From assembly GCA_029204225.1 (NCBI GenBank), contig CM055101.1:34601683-34665682 (forward strand): 64,000 nucleotides of DNA, written 5' to 3'. The notes under the pieces are model-generated. The model did no database searches. It saw nothing but the letters and a program-made list of their open reading frames with translations, and was not told the origin of the DNA. Each line of letters opens with the position of its first letter. Positions within the stretch are counted from its first letter, which is position 1. This stretch comes from Diphasiastrum complanatum. Taxonomy: Eukaryota; Streptophyta; Lycopodiopsida; Lycopodiales; Lycopodiaceae. This document shows, piece after piece, positions 9,865 to 22,899 of this stretch. The position numbers and the translations under genes were made by a program.

Positions 9865-12800
9865 ATAATTCTTGATTCAAGTGCAACGTCCTTCGTGGCA
9901 ACAAGACACATGATCATTGATTATCAAGAATTAGAATCTTCCAGATATATAATCTTGGGAGATGGTTCCAAACACAAAGTCAGCGGAACTGGAGCGTTGT
10001 GGTTGGGCACCAAAGAAAGAGACAGAAGGCTCGAAGACACTCTATGTGTGCCCACTCTTCAGGAGGACCTACTATCTGTTGCTAAGATGGTAGACGTAGG
10101 ACTGACCATCACCTTTGAAGGCGATACCTGTGAAGTGGTTGAATCCGCAACAACTCAGCTTGTCACCACAGGAAAGCGGAAAGGGAACCTGTATCACCTC
10201 AGGATCCGAGTACCTTCAGAACAAACTCACCAGAGCAACGAATCGATGGATATTGTATGGCACAGGAGACTGTATCACACGAATACAGTTGCTCTGTACA
10301 ACGCTAGTCGGAGCGGAGCATTCACTGGTGTCAGTATCAATGATGCAGCATGCTTGAAGTCCTGCGATGCCTGCAACAAAGGCAAGATGTCACGTATACC
10401 ATTCACCAAGGACCCTTTCAGAACGAAAGAACTCCTGGAACTGGTACACTCTGACATTTGTGGACCATTTGATGTGGTCTCCCTGGGAGGTTCAAAGTAC
10501 TACATCACATTCATCGACGACTTCAGCAAGTTTGTAGCCATGTACTTTATCCACAACATGTCAGAGGCCCTGGACAAGTTCACAGAGTTCGTGAATTGGG
10601 CTGAGAAATGGATTGACAAGAAGGTGAAGCAACTGATAACGGACAGAGGAGGAGAATATGTCTCCAAACGCTTTGCAGAATACTATACCAGCAAAGGCAT
10701 ACTATGAAGACTACAGCCTAGACACCACAGCACAATGGTGTGCCAGAGAGGAGAAATCGGACTCTCATGGAAGCTGCGAGATCTATGATGGCCTATTCAA
10801 AGGCATCAAAATTTTTATGGGCTGAAGCAGTAGCTACAGCCAACTACCTGCAGAACAAGACAGGTACATCCAGTGTTGCACATACCACGCCACACGAGGT
10901 TTGGTGGGGCAACAAACCATGACATGTGCGCATTTTTGGATGCGTCGCATATGCCCACATTCTAGATCAGAAAAGAAAGAAGCTGGATGAAAAGGTGGGG
11001 CAGAAATTCCTCGTAGGATATGATGTTCATTCATCATATTACAGGATCTACATGCCTGACAGCAGACAGATCAAGACTGCCAGAGACGTCAGATTTAATG
11101 AGTCAAAGACAATGGCTGACGAAGATCCAGTCGGGTACGAAATCTTGACCAGAGGCTACTATGACCTGCCAACATCTACGGAGGGAGCAGACCCTAAGCA
11201 TCCGGAGGAAGATGCCGAAATTCTAGATGAACAGAGAGATTGTTCAGACGATGAGCAGCAAGACACACATCCTGTACCCAGGACATCAGTCAGCAGAGGC
11301 AAGAAACCAAACAAAGGTAAGGTCATCGATCTGACTGCAGACACTCCAAGAAGATCCACGAGAGAAAGAAGAGCACCTATCAGATTTGTGCCTAACAGCT
11401 CAGCCTCTATATCAAAGGAGTTCTGTGGATTTGGGCGGAGAACCTCAAACATATGAGGAAGCTATCAATTGTCCAGATAAGGACAAGTGGACTAAAGCGA
11501 TGGAAGACGAGATGAATTCCATGGAGCAGAACAATGTCTGGAATCTGGAGCCATTACCAGCAGACCAGAAGACTGTAAAGTGCAAATGGGTTTTCAAATA
11601 CAAGTATGGACCTGATGGCAACGTATCAAAGTACAAGGCCAGATTGGTAGCAAAAGGTTTCTCTCTGAAGTATGGTATTGACTATACTGAGACCTTTTCT
11701 CTAGTCGTAAAGCACTCATCCTTATGCTTGCTATTTGCATATGCAGCAGCATACGGTCTCAAGATCCACATAGTGGATGAAAAGACCGTCTTCCTACACG
11801 GCGAGTTGAACGAGGAGGTCTATATGGACCAACCACCAAGATTCATCTGCTCACGCTTTGCCAACTATGCCTGCCGAATGCAAAGAAGCATATACGGACT
11901 GAAGCAGTTTGCGAGGCAGTGGTATAAGAAGAAGGATCACACCCTCAATCTTTCAACCATTGATGGCCGACTACAATGTCTATACAAAGGTCACAGATGG
12001 AGAAATCATAATCATTGTTGTCTATGTTGATGACACTTTGATTCTGTCCAAAAGGGACGACCTGATTGCTTAGGTAAAGCATGATATTTCACAGTTTTTG
12101 AAATATCAGACCTAGGGGAAGCAAGATGCTACCTAGGATTGCAGATTGACAGAGATCTTGACGAAGGCAAGCTGTATCTTCACCAGTCAAGATACATCCA
12201 GAAAATCATTGACGATTTTCAGATGACAGACTGCAAGGGAGCTAATACGCCGATGGTAGCTAGAACAATCTTGACCAAGTAGGACTGTCCGCAAAATGCA
12301 AAAGAGCAGGAAGCCATGCAGAACGTGCCCTACAGGAGGCTGATCGGATCACTCATGTACTTGGCAGATGGCAGACAATACAGGCCCTAATATTGCTTAT
12401 GCAGTTTTCAGAATGAGCCAGTTTAATATCAATCCAGGACCTATGCACTAGAAGATAGCCAAAAGAATTCTGCAATACCTTCAACAGATGAAGGATTATG
12501 GCCTGTGTTTCTCTCAGCATGAAGGATTCCAGAACAAATCCTACAGCGATGCAAGCTGGGCATCCCTGAAAGATGACTGCAAGAGCGTCTCAGGAGGATG
12601 CACAATAGCAGCCGGAGCAGCTGTGCTCAAGTAGTTCCTTGACGGACTGGGAGAGAACTGCAACGAGCCACTGCTACTGTTCATCGATAACACATCCGCC
12701 ATTCATCTGACAAAGGATCCATTCCAAAACGAAACACATTGCTATCAGGTATCATCTGATAAGAGATCTGGTTGAGAAAGACAGGCTGAAGACCGTGTTT

Positions 12801-12895
12801 GTTCCAACGAAGCAGATGGTGGCTAACATCTTCACAAAGCCTCTTGACAAGGCAATTTTTTGAGAAGCAGCGTGCAAGCTTAGGAATTAGAAAAA
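9865..12895 (+). pseudogene. Copia pol pseudogene (protease, integrase, RT, RNase H)
   Basis: The protease begins ILDSSATSF, the usual DSGAT active site with Gly changed to Ser. Integrase follows: a HHCC-like region near 10260-10390, LVHSDICGPF and ITFIDDFSKF (10441-10530), then ITDRGGEY (10636-10660), giving the first two catalytic Asp. A TGA at 10705 and a frameshift come next. In the second frame PERRNRTLMEAARSMM is the downstream integrase part; a further TGA lies at 10920. RT starts near 11450 (KARLVAKGFS; RSIYGLKQ) and its catalytic YVDD lies at 12023-12034 in another frame. RNase H shows SDASWASLK near 12545, DNTSAIHLT near 12690, and ends NIFTKPLDKA at 12829-12858. At least four breaks are visible. 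Confidence 0.88.
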
Positions 12896-12902
12896 TACCA
12901 GC

Positions 12903-12915
12903 TTTGAGAGGGAGC
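12903..12915 (+). other. Polypurine tract of the intronic copia element
   Basis: TTTGAGAGGGAGC immediately precedes the 3' LTR, the usual position and composition of the plus-strand primer. Confidence 0.7.
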
Positions 12916-14145
12916 TCAAGAAACCAAGAGTTTCTATCTTTCAAAGCCTTAGCATTTTTCCTTAGTTTTTCCCCTGTTGTTTTTAGTGACTGTGCATTTT
13001 GAACTATGTTTCGCACAGTCTGCATTTTTTAACTGTTGTCGCACAGTGCATTTTTGGGTCATGAGGAAAATTCTTCCCTAGGTCTAAAACACTTAGAAAA
13101 TAACTCTTGCAACTTTTCTCGACACTGTTGCATTTTTCGCATTTTTGTGAAAAAGGCGACTGTCGCAAAATGCCTTAGGAAAGTTTTTAGGCCTACTGTC
13201 GGTTTTTTCGCCTTTCGGGAAAAAGCGACACTTGCCCTTAGAAAAGCAACACTCGCCCTTAGAAAAGCGACACTGATCTTAAAACTGGTTTCTGCCCTAA
13301 AGTCGGCTTTTTCGCCCTTCGGGAAAAAGCGACACTGTCGCGTTTTTCGCCTTTTGGGAAAAAGCGACACTGTCTCCAAATACCTTAGAAATTTATTTTT
13401 AGCCCATTGTCGTGTTTTTCGCCTTTCGGGAAAAAGCGACACCTACCCTTAAAAAGGCGACACCTGCCCTTGAAAAGGTGACACTTGCCCTTAAAGTCGC
13501 GAAAGTGTCTTTAGGCAAATATGCAAATGTCTGCAGCGTGAAGGCAGGGTCTAACGGGCAGAAGGCAACTAATGAACGGAGGACAACGACGGGAAACTAG
13601 AATCAGTTTTGTTTAAGGCTAATGCATTTCTTTTCATTAGATCTTTTAATTTAATCAGATCCCTGGTTTGATCACATAAAGGATCAACGGAGGATACAGA
13701 TATACAGACACAAATACAGAATCGAGAGAACTGTAAGTTTTTGATATAGCGATCAGCAATAGCTTATCGCACTACTCGTGAGAGAGAACACCTCTCTTGC
13801 GCCAACGCACTGATATGGGAAACAGACAGTGCTCAAGAAAAACATTGTATATTCAATTTTGATAATAGAAGCGATTTCCGCAATACTCTGTTCTGTAATG
13901 TGTATGACCTGTAATGTTTTGAATGCATGCTAGCAGTAGATATATTTCCGCTGTTGTGTACAAATTTGATTTTTAGAACAGATTAGCAGTAGCGATCTAG
14001 GGCTTGGAAGAGAATCAGACCGCAGTCAGTGGCAGTAGCTACTCCTGTCAAGTCAGCTCTATTCGGCCTTTACCCCCGAGATTTCCCATCAGTGCTCTAT
14101 ATCAGAGCGTTCTCACGCGTTTTGGAGCACAGAGATTTCCCAACA
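12916..14145 (+). repeat. 3' LTR of the intronic copia element
   Basis: Starts TCAAGAAAC (TG expected), ends TCCCAACA, and is followed by the CTCTG duplication. It carries the same hairpin array as the 5' LTR (13198-13229, 13303-13334, 13338-13369, 13409-13440). Confidence 0.95.
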
Positions 14146-14150
14146 CTCTG

Positions 14151-15389
14151 ATAATAGAAAATTGTCGACAACTCTAGAAAATTTCATCAAAAATAGAGTA
14201 AAGGCACATGGACAGGATCCGGATTTCGCAATGCTACATTAATGACAATATCAACAAGAACAATTCATGGATAAAGGAATTTCAATCTTAGACTAAAGGA
14301 TCATGAACCAGATAAATAACTCATATATGAGTCTATGAATTCATTCACGTTGGAGACGAACTATTGAACTCGCGTGCAAAAGCGCACATCTCTTCTAATT
14401 ATCTATATTATAGAGAAATGATCAATACTTAAAGTTTTACAAGATATGATTAATTGTGATGGACCTGTACAAAAGATTGATGCATTCATGATTTCAATAA
14501 CCTCGATTAACTATGAAACATGAAACGGCCTCACTTTCAACAGGCACAGGTCGTGAGGAAGGCCCAATCTCCTGAGCGCGTTGGTATGTGGAGTCGCAAT
14601 TAGGACTGATTAGGACCAAATTAGGGCTGAATAGGTCTTGAGACTCAAGATCTTCCCTCAATGCATTGAGAGATCTGAAGTCATCTTGGCAAGATCCTAG
14701 TTCACGAAATTTACTCAAGATTATGTTCACTCGTTAAAAATGCCATGAAAACTAAGGAGAGAGAACTAAGTTGACAATGGTTGACTCAAGATGTCGAAAG
14801 AAGGGGCCACGGCTAACATTTGAATGGATCTTCAGTCGGATTGAGATCTTGATGAGCTGCCACAAAGGACGGGCATTGAGTCAGAGTATTGAGTCACCTA
14901 GGTGGTTTTAGGTACCTCAAGAGATTGTAAAGCCCCATGATGACCCAAGATTAGCTTCAAGAGACTAAAGGCTTGGTCTTGGATTTGCTCTGTGCAAGAT
15001 CACAAGCAAGACTGCAAGTTCGTTCAGATTGCTGCCTGTTAAGATCTGCAAGCAAATATGCAAATCTTGAGATTTGTAGACTACGACCTGCTCAAGATCA
15101 TTTTCTTTTCTACAAGCTCGAAATTGTAGCAGAATCCCGATTCTTTCTGAGGTTGGTTGTGGCAGAACCAGATTGTTCAAGATAGAACTAGATTATGTAC
15201 ATTGTTCAAAATACAGTTCGATCTTCATGATACGATTCATTTATGTGGGACTTTGTCTATAAAAGTAACCAGAATGTGTTGATACTTCCCTTGATTTGGG
15301 AATTCAAGTAACATATGAAGGTTGTTGATCGTCCTAGAGAAGTTGATGATTGAATCAAGAATTTGGATTGGAATTCATATTCCAACATT
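14151..15389 (-). repeat. LTR-like sequence, minus strand (tentative)
   Basis: On the minus strand AATAAGGGGGAA directly precedes TGTTGGAATATGAATTCC at 15389, the look of a polypurine tract followed by an LTR start. The sequence leftward to the copia insertion has no gene. No pol coding was recognised to the right (15390-15960), and no partner LTR or duplication was found, so the extent is uncertain. Confidence 0.3.
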
Positions 15390-15974
15390 CCCCCTTATTT
15401 GCACTTCAGATTCTTAAAGAGAATATAACCTATTGAAAGTAATATGTTTGAGAAAGTGAAGATCACGTAGCAACTCAACAAAACCATGTGGCTCATTTGT
15501 TGCTTCAAAAATTGCTCCAGCAATGTGGTGAAAAAGCGCATATAGGAAAGATCTTCCCAATAGCTCACCTCTCTCAGTTTTTTCTGTACATAATGAGAGA
15601 AGAAAGAGGATGAAGTTGCTCACAACTTCAAAAGTATCTTTGGATGGGTAACATTAGTTTAGCTGATCGCCTTGGAGATCACCAATACTTTTGGTTAGAA
15701 AAAAGGGCCAAGGCTTATACCTCTCTATATACCTCTATGTAGACTATAAAATGTTGAATAAAATGACCATCATGAATAGATAGATATCTCAAGATGGATA
15801 ATATGATGGATTGTCTAAATGGTGCAAAGTACTCCACCTTACGATCAGAGAAGGGTAAAATTGAAAGTTTGAAATATTGTGTATATGCGGCTCTAGTGCA
15901 GCTCCGGTGTAATACATAGTTGATCTTGATAAACCTAAGATTTAGATGAAAAGATCAGCCCAGATGAACTATAC

Positions 15975-16355
15975 CTTGGCTGCCCAGTCTACGACGGGAG
16001 CAACTAGCTTGCACGGCCCACACCATTCAGCCCAGAAATCTACGAGCACAGGTACATCAGATTTCAGCACTGATTCCTCAAACTGGTCTTGTCCAATGCT
16101 TGGAACTGCGCACACTGGTGCCTTGACACTTCTATGTTTCGTTGCAACAGCCAGCCGACGACCACCACGCCTATCTTTGCATCCAACCCAACTGGAATTG
16201 AGACTCCAGCCAGCACATTTCAAGCTACTTTGCTTGATATTATGAGAGCAAATGCATTCAGCCTTCAAATTGGGGATGCTATGTTGGAATTGCACGTAGC
16301 TACCTTGCGCTTGAATAGCTCTGGCAGCATCGCTCCAGCACCAAAGCTGTGTCAT
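15975..16355 (-). CDS. Thioredoxin x, exon 1 (transit peptide and active site)
   Basis: Encodes residues 1-127 of a 195-residue thioredoxin. ATG at 16355 is the first ATG in this frame; the frame is open upstream only to a TGA with no ATG between. Residues 1 to about 78 are rich in Ser, Ala, Arg and Lys with few acids, as expected of a chloroplast transit peptide (inferred). The mature domain starts near [15 protein letters not shown] and carries [14 protein letters not shown]: the redox-active cysteines are Cys112 and Cys115. Known role: plastid thioredoxin x reduces disulfides, notably of 2-Cys peroxiredoxin, using electrons from ferredoxin-thioredoxin reductase. The exon ends AAG/GTATAG. 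It is separated from exon 2 by a 12.8-kb transposon-filled intron, so efficient splicing is not certain, but the reading frame is intact. Confidence 0.9.
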
Positions 16356-16433
16356 CGCCACTCCTGTGAATTTCTGCTCTTTACCCACCTTCAACACACC
16401 CAAGCCTAAACCCAATTCAGAACTCACCTCAAG

Positions 16434-16439
16434 TTTATA
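16434..16439 (-). promoter_or_regulatory. TATA box of thioredoxin x
   Basis: TATAAA on the minus strand, 79 bases upstream of the start codon, a fitting distance for a short 5' UTR. Confidence 0.45.
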
Positions 16440-19400
16440 GCCTCATCAAACTCAAATCACAAACCCCATAGGAAATCTTAGAATTTGGGTCAAGCTTCAC
16501 TTAATTTCTAGATTCAAACACCAAAGTAAAACTCCCCCATATCATTTTGCTCTTGCTGAATTCATCCCTCTCCTGAAATTCTATGGTGGGTTCTCCAACT
16601 CTAGCACTTATCACCCAATTCTCTCTTTCTAATGCATCTTATGTCTCCTTGGGTACTCATCCAACTCATCTTCTACCTAACAAGTAAAAATATATATATA
16701 CATATACTAGATGGGCAATGAGCACTTATAAACTTTTGGAGGCTGTGTTTTTTTTTACCATTTTTTAGAAACCTATTTAGCTTTTCATTTTGCAAATGGG
16801 TGACATTTTTTGCAGGCAAAGTGTGACATTTTTGCCAGCAAAAGCGTGACATTTTTTTACGGCACCTCACACATCATCTCTCTAATATAGTTTTATACTA
16901 TATAGATATATATAGATAGAGATATATATATATATATATATACACATCTACATCTAGGTGTATATATAAGATAAAATATATTTTTTAAACTGGTTATTTT
17001 TGTAAAGTATTATTTAACAAATTTCAGTGCAGGTCATTATCTTTACATGAACTTGCCCATGTGCTCTTTTTGATAAAGGGCAAATTTAATATATGAAGAG
17101 TCTTCACATCACGTAGCAATATCGGCCATTTTGCAATCTTGTTTGAGGACCACCCTCGAGCAAGGCCTTCTTAGACATGTGCCCTCGTCATGGAGCATTA
17201 CCTCTAATGTAAAGTTGGGCCAAGAAATTTTAGTTGATTTTTTCTAGGAATTATACGACATAATTGTCATCGTTTTGTTTTTTTACGTAGAAAGGCAATG
17301 GGCTTTGGAGCATAAAGGACATTATGCTTGTAAAGCTCATCAACTCTAGAGCATAAACCAATCCATAGTGGAAAACGTAAAATATACAATTTCGCTTGAA
17401 ATTTTTATGACATGTAAAGTCTCAAGCCTTACACTTTTTTGGACCCCTCCTCTCGGGGCTACCACCTTTGGGCAAGTGCCTTCAAAGTGAAAAAAATCTT
17501 CTCCATAAGCTTTTAGGCCTTGCATTACAATGTCTAGACTCTCTATCCTAGCATGCCAGTCCAGTTTAGAAAATTGGGCCCTTCAATCTTCCCTCTTTGA
17601 ACTCCATCAAGGTGGGACTTCCTTTACTACTTTGTTTTGCTTTGCCATGTAGGGGCAATGCAAGTGCATTTTTTGGGTTTAGAGATAATTCCAATGATTT
17701 TTTGGGCATTGTCACGATCTCATTGATGTCAAGTTGAGTTGCCACTCCCAACTTAAGACTGATGGATGGGCCAATCGCAAGCAAATGAGACCATTTGGCC
17801 ATTCTTGAAATCTAGTTTTTTTTATTTGCCATCATGACTATGTTCTCAAGTCAAGGAATTGTTAAAAAAATCAACATTGAAAGAAATGCCCAAATTTTGG
17901 AAATGTATTGCAATAAATTATAGGTGTTTTTTGACCATGCACTATTTTTGCATTTTAGATTGTGAACCTTAAATGCTAATAGTACGTACTAGTGTCTTTT
18001 TCAAGGCAAGCAACAGTCGATGTCCTTGTGACAAGCCTAGAGTCAGGGCCAAGCTTCATGACGCAACAACAACAACATTAAAGGCCATAGCATCCACTTC
18101 ATGATGGAGAGATGGGGCTAACCTAGAGTTTCTAAAGTCAATGATGGGATACATGGTAGAGGCAATCCACTCACCACTGGCAGGGGTCGAGGGAGGCTCA
18201 AAGCACAATTGGCTTCTTTTGATAGCTCTAGAGAGGGCTTGATTTCTTGTATCATTGACGAGCTCTTATACTAGTTTCCTTTTAGTGCTTACACTCATTA
18301 CATTTCTTGCATGTACAAACAAACCTAATGAGCCATAATGCTTTACATTTTACAAGCAACTATACTCTCATCATGCATGTTTCTCCAGTAATTATTGTGA
18401 TAGAAGTAGTGTTTTCTTAGTCGGTTTAGTCATCTCATCAAGGGCCTTTGCTTCATTTGAAACTGAAAATGAAGCTTGCTTGAAAAAAAGGGATAGTCTA
18501 TTGGGTGGTACGAGTGGTTGACATTACCTCAGTCTTGCATGACATTGTATGATTACTTCTATGTGAAGGTTGCATGTGTTGAATTCCACAAACTTATCCT
18601 TACAAAACAAATTAAAAAAAACCCTTATCTAGAACAAGAAAACTATACTCTCGATCCATGATCAATCAATCATGCATGCCTACATGTATGCACTCATGTC
18701 TACAAGTGCACACAAGGGTCGATACACAAGTCTTGTGATGTTGCACACAATGTGAAATTTCAAGTATAATTTTGATTTTGATTTTAGATTAATTAGACCG
18801 ATCATCTCTCGCTCACTCCTACACATGCAAATCTTTGCTTTTTGGATGTGGACCATCTAAAATCTATTCTTGGTGCTTGATTCCAATTTGGTTGATGCAT
18901 TAGCTTGGAATTTTGATTGTAATGATCCCAATCCCTAATTGTGGACAATGGAATTTAGTTCACAGTTGGATTAATATTAAACTTGTGTGGATATGAAATA
19001 ATGCACACTTTATAGTGGTGAGTGAGCCTAAGTATGTCTTGCATGCTTAATGGTACTAGATGGATGTGATATCAAACTTAATGGACCCATCATCCCTCAC
19101 TACCCACAAGGTGAACCTTTTCATTTTAAACGTAGGCCATACTTGATGCTCAATCGATGCACAAACTTGGTGTTCCAATTGTAATGATCCCACTCCTTTA
19201 AGTTTCAGTTACTATTGATACTCCTCTACATGCATCTAGCCATCAAACACCATGCACCACTCCACATGTCCAAATTGGAGTCTCAAGGCTCTCATAAGAT
19301 TACTATTTAAATTTTTGGCCTAGATTGGAATGACAAGGTGTAACTAATAAACTCGTACACTGGAGTGCCAATTAATCATTCAAAGATTTTTGAATCCTCT

Positions 19401-19690
19401 ATACTAGACATGGGACGTAACGCTTTGAAGTCGTAGTTCAAAAATGCAAGCAAGGAGCTAACATTGGATAGAGGTCACCGATTTTGGCCATCCTAGGGAC
19501 AAATTGACCTCCGAAAAGTGTTGCATAGAGAGCCAGTGGATAGAATGTCTACATCGAGAAAGGAGAAATACATTTTAAAGAAGTTGTCAAATTTTTTGAG
19601 GTCAAAAAAATTAGACCCGATCCGATCCGATCCGATCCAGGGTCAAACATGCCTGGATAGTTTAGTGAAGCATTGAAAAAATCAAACCGA
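16440..19690. other. Unassigned stretch; AT repeat and diverged duplication
   Basis: No supported gene. Contains a (TA)n run at 16922-16942 and a block with three GTGACATTTTT words (16800-16860). A diverged direct duplication covers about 18800-18940 and 19085-19195; both copies contain TTGTAATGATCCCA. A short GATCC array lies at 19617-19640. Confidence 0.5.
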
Positions 19691-19699
19691 TCCAACCCG

Positions 19700-20475
<776 letters not shown>

Positions 20476-21839
20476 GGTTTTACATAACTAAACTAGATCT
20501 ACACTTTTCTTGTGCTAAGTGCAAAAGTGATTTCTTATTTTCTAGAGGTTTGTCTTTTCCTTGGCCAATGAATCAAGCCCGTGCCCTTGTAATTGTGAGT
20601 AAAGTTCGGCCGGTGAATCAAGCCCATGCTGTGAATCTTAAGTTCTAGTTTGGCCCTGATGAGGACATCAGCTTTCTCAAACGAGGGAAGGATGTTGTAA
20701 AGCTGACTCGGGTGCACCCCCAGTGTGCCCTGTAAGACTCTAAGGGCTAAGGCTCCCTATGGTCCCAGAGCAAGTTAGAAAGTCAAGGACTGAGCCTCCG
20801 ACCTGTGGTGAGCTAGTCAAGTAGTCACAAGTCATGAGCTAGCTCTGGAGCTTGAGTCATGGCCTAGTAAGGAGTCAAGTTGATTTTGCCACCGAGACGG
20901 CTCTCGAGACCCACGTCCGAGAGCCAGACTGATTCTGCCAGGCTTGCCAGGCTTAATCAGCAAAATAAAAACTAAGTCCAGAATAGCGTGCTTTACCATA
21001 AAGCACTATATTCCAGGACAAAGGGGGCACACCGAATCACACCAGAACTATAGGGGGAGTCCGACAGACAGAAACTTGGGCCAGCGCCAGGATCTAGTCG
21101 CTAGATCTCAGCTCCCTCTACCAACACGAGCCAGACACAATGCCAAGCATGTGTTGGTGGCCCCGAGACCAGTCAATTTATGTATGAATGTAACTTCTTT
21201 CAAATTTAAAGAGGTTGATCCTTGGAGATGATTATCATTTCTGTTTCGCCTCCGGGACTGGTCCAAGTGGAAGGATCCTTACTACAACCTTTTTGCGTCA
21301 CCGGCTCCTAAGGATCCACGTCATTGACGTGTGGCTCGCCGCTATGCCATTTGGTCAGTTTGGCGACCACTATGCCTTGAGTTTCATGTGTGGCTTGTCT
21401 TCGCCTTTGGCTACCTTTTGGGGATGGATTTTGAGTTGGCTTTCAGGTTGGTTGGGATTCTAGTTTTCTTAAGTCTGAATGGTTAAGCTTGTTAAGTTTC
21501 TAAGTTGGCTTTTATGTAAGTGCATGATGGATGAATGGTAGACTTAAGCGCGTGTTGGGAAAACCGCTCAAGTCCCAGCAACCTTTGAGGCGTCGGTGCA
21601 ACAGTCACACACTTGAAATATAACCTTCTCAGATTTATTAATAAAGTGAGATTTTTCTCAAACTGACTCTGATTACCTTCTAGGTTTCAGTGTTTGGTAA
21701 AAGCACCAGTTGGTTCAGTCCATGATTGAAGGCTGGAAGTGTGTGAATGGCAGCCCTGTAACCCCACTCTTGTTGTGTGGTAGTTAAAGCAGCCGAGACT
21801 GCCTCCCTACCTGTGTGCCAAAATCAGTCTTATAGGATC
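20476..21839 (+). other. Probable gypsy 3' end and LTR-like sequence
   Basis: GPDEDISFLKRGKDVV (about 20655-20703, plus strand) resembles the end of a plant gypsy polyprotein next to its polypurine tract, and TGTTGTAAAGCTG follows as a possible LTR start. No pol domains precede it. The rest has no coding similarity I recognise. The boundaries are not supported by a second LTR. Confidence 0.3.
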
Positions 21840-21844
21840 AGAAG

Positions 21845-22243
21845 AGGCTGAGGTAAATAGGCAATTACATGATCACTTGAAAAAGGGGGTGGTACAGCCT
21901 AGTAAGTCTCCTTGGGCATCACCAGTGGTTCTAGTTGTCAAGAAGGATGGGATTATAAGGTTTTGCGTCGACTATATGAAATTGAACAAGGTAACCGTTA
22001 AGAATAGATATCCACTGTCGCAAATAGATGATCTAATAGACTATCTTGGTGGTGCTGGGTACTTTACCAAGATAGATCTAAGATCGGACTACCATCAGAT
22101 ACGCATTAAGGCAGAAGATATACCAAAAACCGGGTTTCGAACTCGCTTTGGTCACTGCAATTTTTGGTGTTGCCTTTTGGTTTGACCAATGCACCGACAA
22201 CTTTCCAACAGATGATGAACGAATTGTTTAGGCCATATTTGGG
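21845..22243 (+). pseudogene. Ty3/gypsy reverse transcriptase fragment
   Basis: Plus-strand frame [61 protein letters not shown], then after a frameshift [14 protein letters not shown] and [10 protein letters not shown]. These are the fingers and palm motifs of a gypsy RT up to just before the YxDD box, which is missing. The fragment stops abruptly at 22243, where a minus-strand gypsy begins. Confidence 0.9.
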
Positions 22244-22406
22244 AAGATTGTGCGATTGGAATTGCTCCAGGTATTAGGTCAATTTTATGATCAACTGTCC
22301 CTTCTGGTGGTAAACCTACAGGAAGGTCTAAAAGAACATCATTGAATTCCTGCCTAAATTCATTATAGGTTTCAAATTCTGTAGTGTTCTCACTGGGTAT
22401 ATACAT
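22244..22406 (-). pseudogene. Ty3/gypsy RT N-terminal part (minus strand)
   Basis: Minus-strand FRQEFNDVLLDLPVGLPPEG then [17 protein letters not shown], the segment just ahead of the RT palm in gypsy elements. It ends at the head-to-head junction with the plus-strand RT piece. Together with the protease and gag to its right it forms the 5' half of one minus-strand element. Confidence 0.85.
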
Positions 22407-22631
22407 GGCATTTATGTTAAGTTCATCATCATTGCAGCAAATGATATCATTATGAAAACATCAATAAACTTTAAAATCAGAAGTCTTCATAATAGAATTA
22501 AGTTCTTGTTAGAATAAGGGTTAACATTTTTAGTGTCAACACTTAAACTAGCCTTGATCTTAATTAAAGAATTCTCATGCATAAAAGATAAAGATTTTTC
22601 AACAAAATCAATTCTCAATGACTTGTTCTTA

Positions 22632-22895
22632 TCAAAATGCCATTGTTGCCCAGTCGAGAACAATAAAATCCATCAAATCGGAATTACTTCCCGATGCCAT
22701 TGTCACACGGTATTTTTTCTCACTTTTTCTGGTAGGAAGATTTAGCATCTGCACCAAATTTATATTAATAAAGTTATGAGTGGATTCCGTGTCAAAAAGA
22801 ACATTAACAACTTTATCATTAACTTTACCTTTAATGCAAATAATGTCATTAGGTCCAAAAACTAAAGAACTAAGGAAACAAACTTTCCATCTCAT
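22632..22895 (-). pseudogene. Ty3/gypsy protease
   Basis: Minus-strand VNVLFDTESTHNFIN is the aspartic protease active site, with the usual DTGS or DSGS glycine replaced by Glu. An open frame of 87 codons covers the domain. It lies between the zinc knuckle of gag and the RT N-terminus. Confidence 0.8.
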
Positions 22896-22899
22896 TACC

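Larger units (their letters stand above)
7435..14145 (+). mobile_element. Complete but inactive Ty1/copia element in the thioredoxin x intron
   Basis: Two full LTRs (7435-8663 and 12916-14145) flank gag-pol-like coding sequence, and CTCTG is duplicated exactly at both ends (7430-7434 and 14146-14150). The order gag, protease, integrase, RT, RNase H is that of copia elements. The element is transcribed opposite to the host gene. Stops and frameshifts throughout mean it cannot make its own proteins. Its 3' LTR starts TC rather than TG, a point change at a base needed for integration. Confidence 0.95.
3207..15974 (-). other. 12.8-kb intron of the thioredoxin x gene
   Basis: On the minus strand the donor reads AAG/GTATAG (GT at 15974-15973) and the acceptor TTTGCAG/AAT (AG at 3208-3207). 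Joining the exons restores a continuous thioredoxin fold. The intron is packed with transposon debris, mostly antisense to the gene: two palindrome-rich repeats (3605-4912), a copia LTR-leader-gag remnant (about 5100-6400), a gypsy scrap (6393-6510), a complete copia element (7435-14145) and an LTR-like terminus near 15389. Sequence outside these pieces shows no exon. Confidence 0.85.

Noticed and set aside
16425-16427. Earlier start for thioredoxin x at 16427
   Set aside because: The codon is GTG; the first in-frame ATG is at 16355, which fits the TATA box position.
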